Source: Planctomycetota bacterium
GTDB lineage: Bacteria > Planctomycetota > UBA8108 > UBA1146
Assembly (NCBI GenBank): GCA_016776905.1
Contig: JADHSM010000008.1
Location: forward strand, 1-64,000
Direction: 5' to 3'
Length of the DNA: 64,000 nucleotides
The notes under the pieces were generated by a model. It was given only the letters and a program-made list of their open reading frames with translations. It ran no database searches and was not told where the DNA came from. Positions 63,811 to 64,000 of this stretch are shown here, piece after piece; position 1 is the stretch's first letter, and the number at the start of each line of letters is the position of its first letter. Position numbers and translations under genes: made by a program.

Positions 63811-63885
63811 ATCGACTTCACTGTGTTCATATCGACTTCACTGTTTTCATATCGAATTCACTGTTTTCATATCAAATTCACTGTG
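63806..63885 (-). repeat. 20-bp tandem repeat spanning the stop of one gene and the start of the next
   Basis: Four units of the type TTCATATCGACTTCACTGTG with a few substitutions, covering the whole gap between two minus-strand genes. Each unit carries an ATATGA-type start context on the minus strand; the unit nearest the glycosyltransferase gene holds its ATG, and the farthest holds the stop of the upstream gene. Confidence 0.95.
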
Positions 63886-64000
63886 GTAAGTCTTGATCTT
63901 GCGACGTGAAACTGGCCATAGAAACTCCGGTAGCGACTCCCCTTGCAGAATCAGCGATGAAATTTGCGAGTTCTAAAATCTCAGGAACCTTGCTTTGGAG
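63878..64000 (-). CDS. C-terminal end of an unidentified gene (5' end outside window)
   Basis: Only 40 residues are visible before the TGA at 63880-63878, and this is the only one of the minus-strand frames that stays open. The segment VPEILELANFIADSARGVATG has the feel of the last helix and strand of a short-chain dehydrogenase (PExxA..FLAS..A..VTG), but the evidence is thin. It is separated from the glycosyltransferase gene only by the 20-bp repeat, so both are probably co-transcribed. Confidence 0.5.
   Translation of the reverse strand, partial: LQSKVPEILELANFIADSARGVATGVSMASFTSQDQDLPQ

Noticed and set aside
63806-63885. CRISPR array
   Set aside because: The 20-bp units are directly adjacent without spacers, and no cas gene is present; the same holds for the arrays at 9905, 38883 and 53115.

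Overview
The window looks like part of a chromosome from a free-living, probably marine or particle-associated member of the Planctomycetota or a close neighbour. This is an inference from gene content. Many large secreted proteins end in dockerin-like calcium-binding repeats. There is a TPR protein carrying two RNA-polymerase-alpha-C-terminal-like domains. A formylglycine-type sulfatase, MauG-family di-heme proteins, and frequent TTG/GTG starts behind good Shine-Dalgarno sites are also present. No plasmid, phage or CRISPR signature is visible.

Layout. 1-3354 is the 3' part of a large secreted repeat protein. 3506-5416 (minus) encodes a zinc-ribbon, membrane-anchored, retropepsin-like protein. 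5547-10848 (plus) is a compact leucine-catabolism operon: methylcrotonyl-CoA carboxylase beta, methylglutaconyl-CoA hydratase, biotin carboxylase and biotin carrier as two separate genes, and HMG-CoA lyase. 10905-41662 is a roughly 31 kb block, mostly on the minus strand, of secreted or lipid-anchored giants. They are built from cohesin-like, dockerin-like, putative-Ig, FN3, cadherin-like (Big_9), FG-GAP, beta-helix, MauG and alpha/beta-hydrolase modules. The block is interrupted only by an HTH-receiver regulator (19848-20426) and a DUF1573-type protein (22746-23843). 41905-45619 (minus) is a three-gene unit of NHL propeller, YtkA-like protein and MauG peroxidase. 45742-56770 is mostly housekeeping: ArfB, tRNA-His, RuvA, the TPR/alpha-CTD protein, a UvrD-type helicase, a NicO metal exporter, PabB, XerC and tRNA-Thr. 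57032-64000 holds another dockerin protein, an MFS transporter, a sulfatase lipoprotein, a SenB-like glycosyltransferase and the end of an unidentified gene.

Most notable observations. (1) The DUF1573 gene at 22746-23843 is cut by one in-frame UGA exactly at the first Cys of its conserved CGCT motif. A SECIS-like hairpin follows directly, so this is a candidate selenoprotein. (2) Four proteins share a cohesin-like domain with a GPDF signature. Two of these are lipoproteins with long Ig stalks, and nine proteins carry dockerin-like repeats, so a surface scaffold system is plausible. (3) The gene at 62728-63810 resembles the selenosugar synthase SenB, which may give the window a second link to selenium. 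(4) Short tandem repeats sit on gene boundaries and duplicate a Shine-Dalgarno, a stop codon or a start codon. (5) Intrinsic terminators lie upstream of pabB and of the sulfatase gene, suggesting attenuation or a small RNA.

All functional calls come from reading motifs in the translated sequence. No database search was run.
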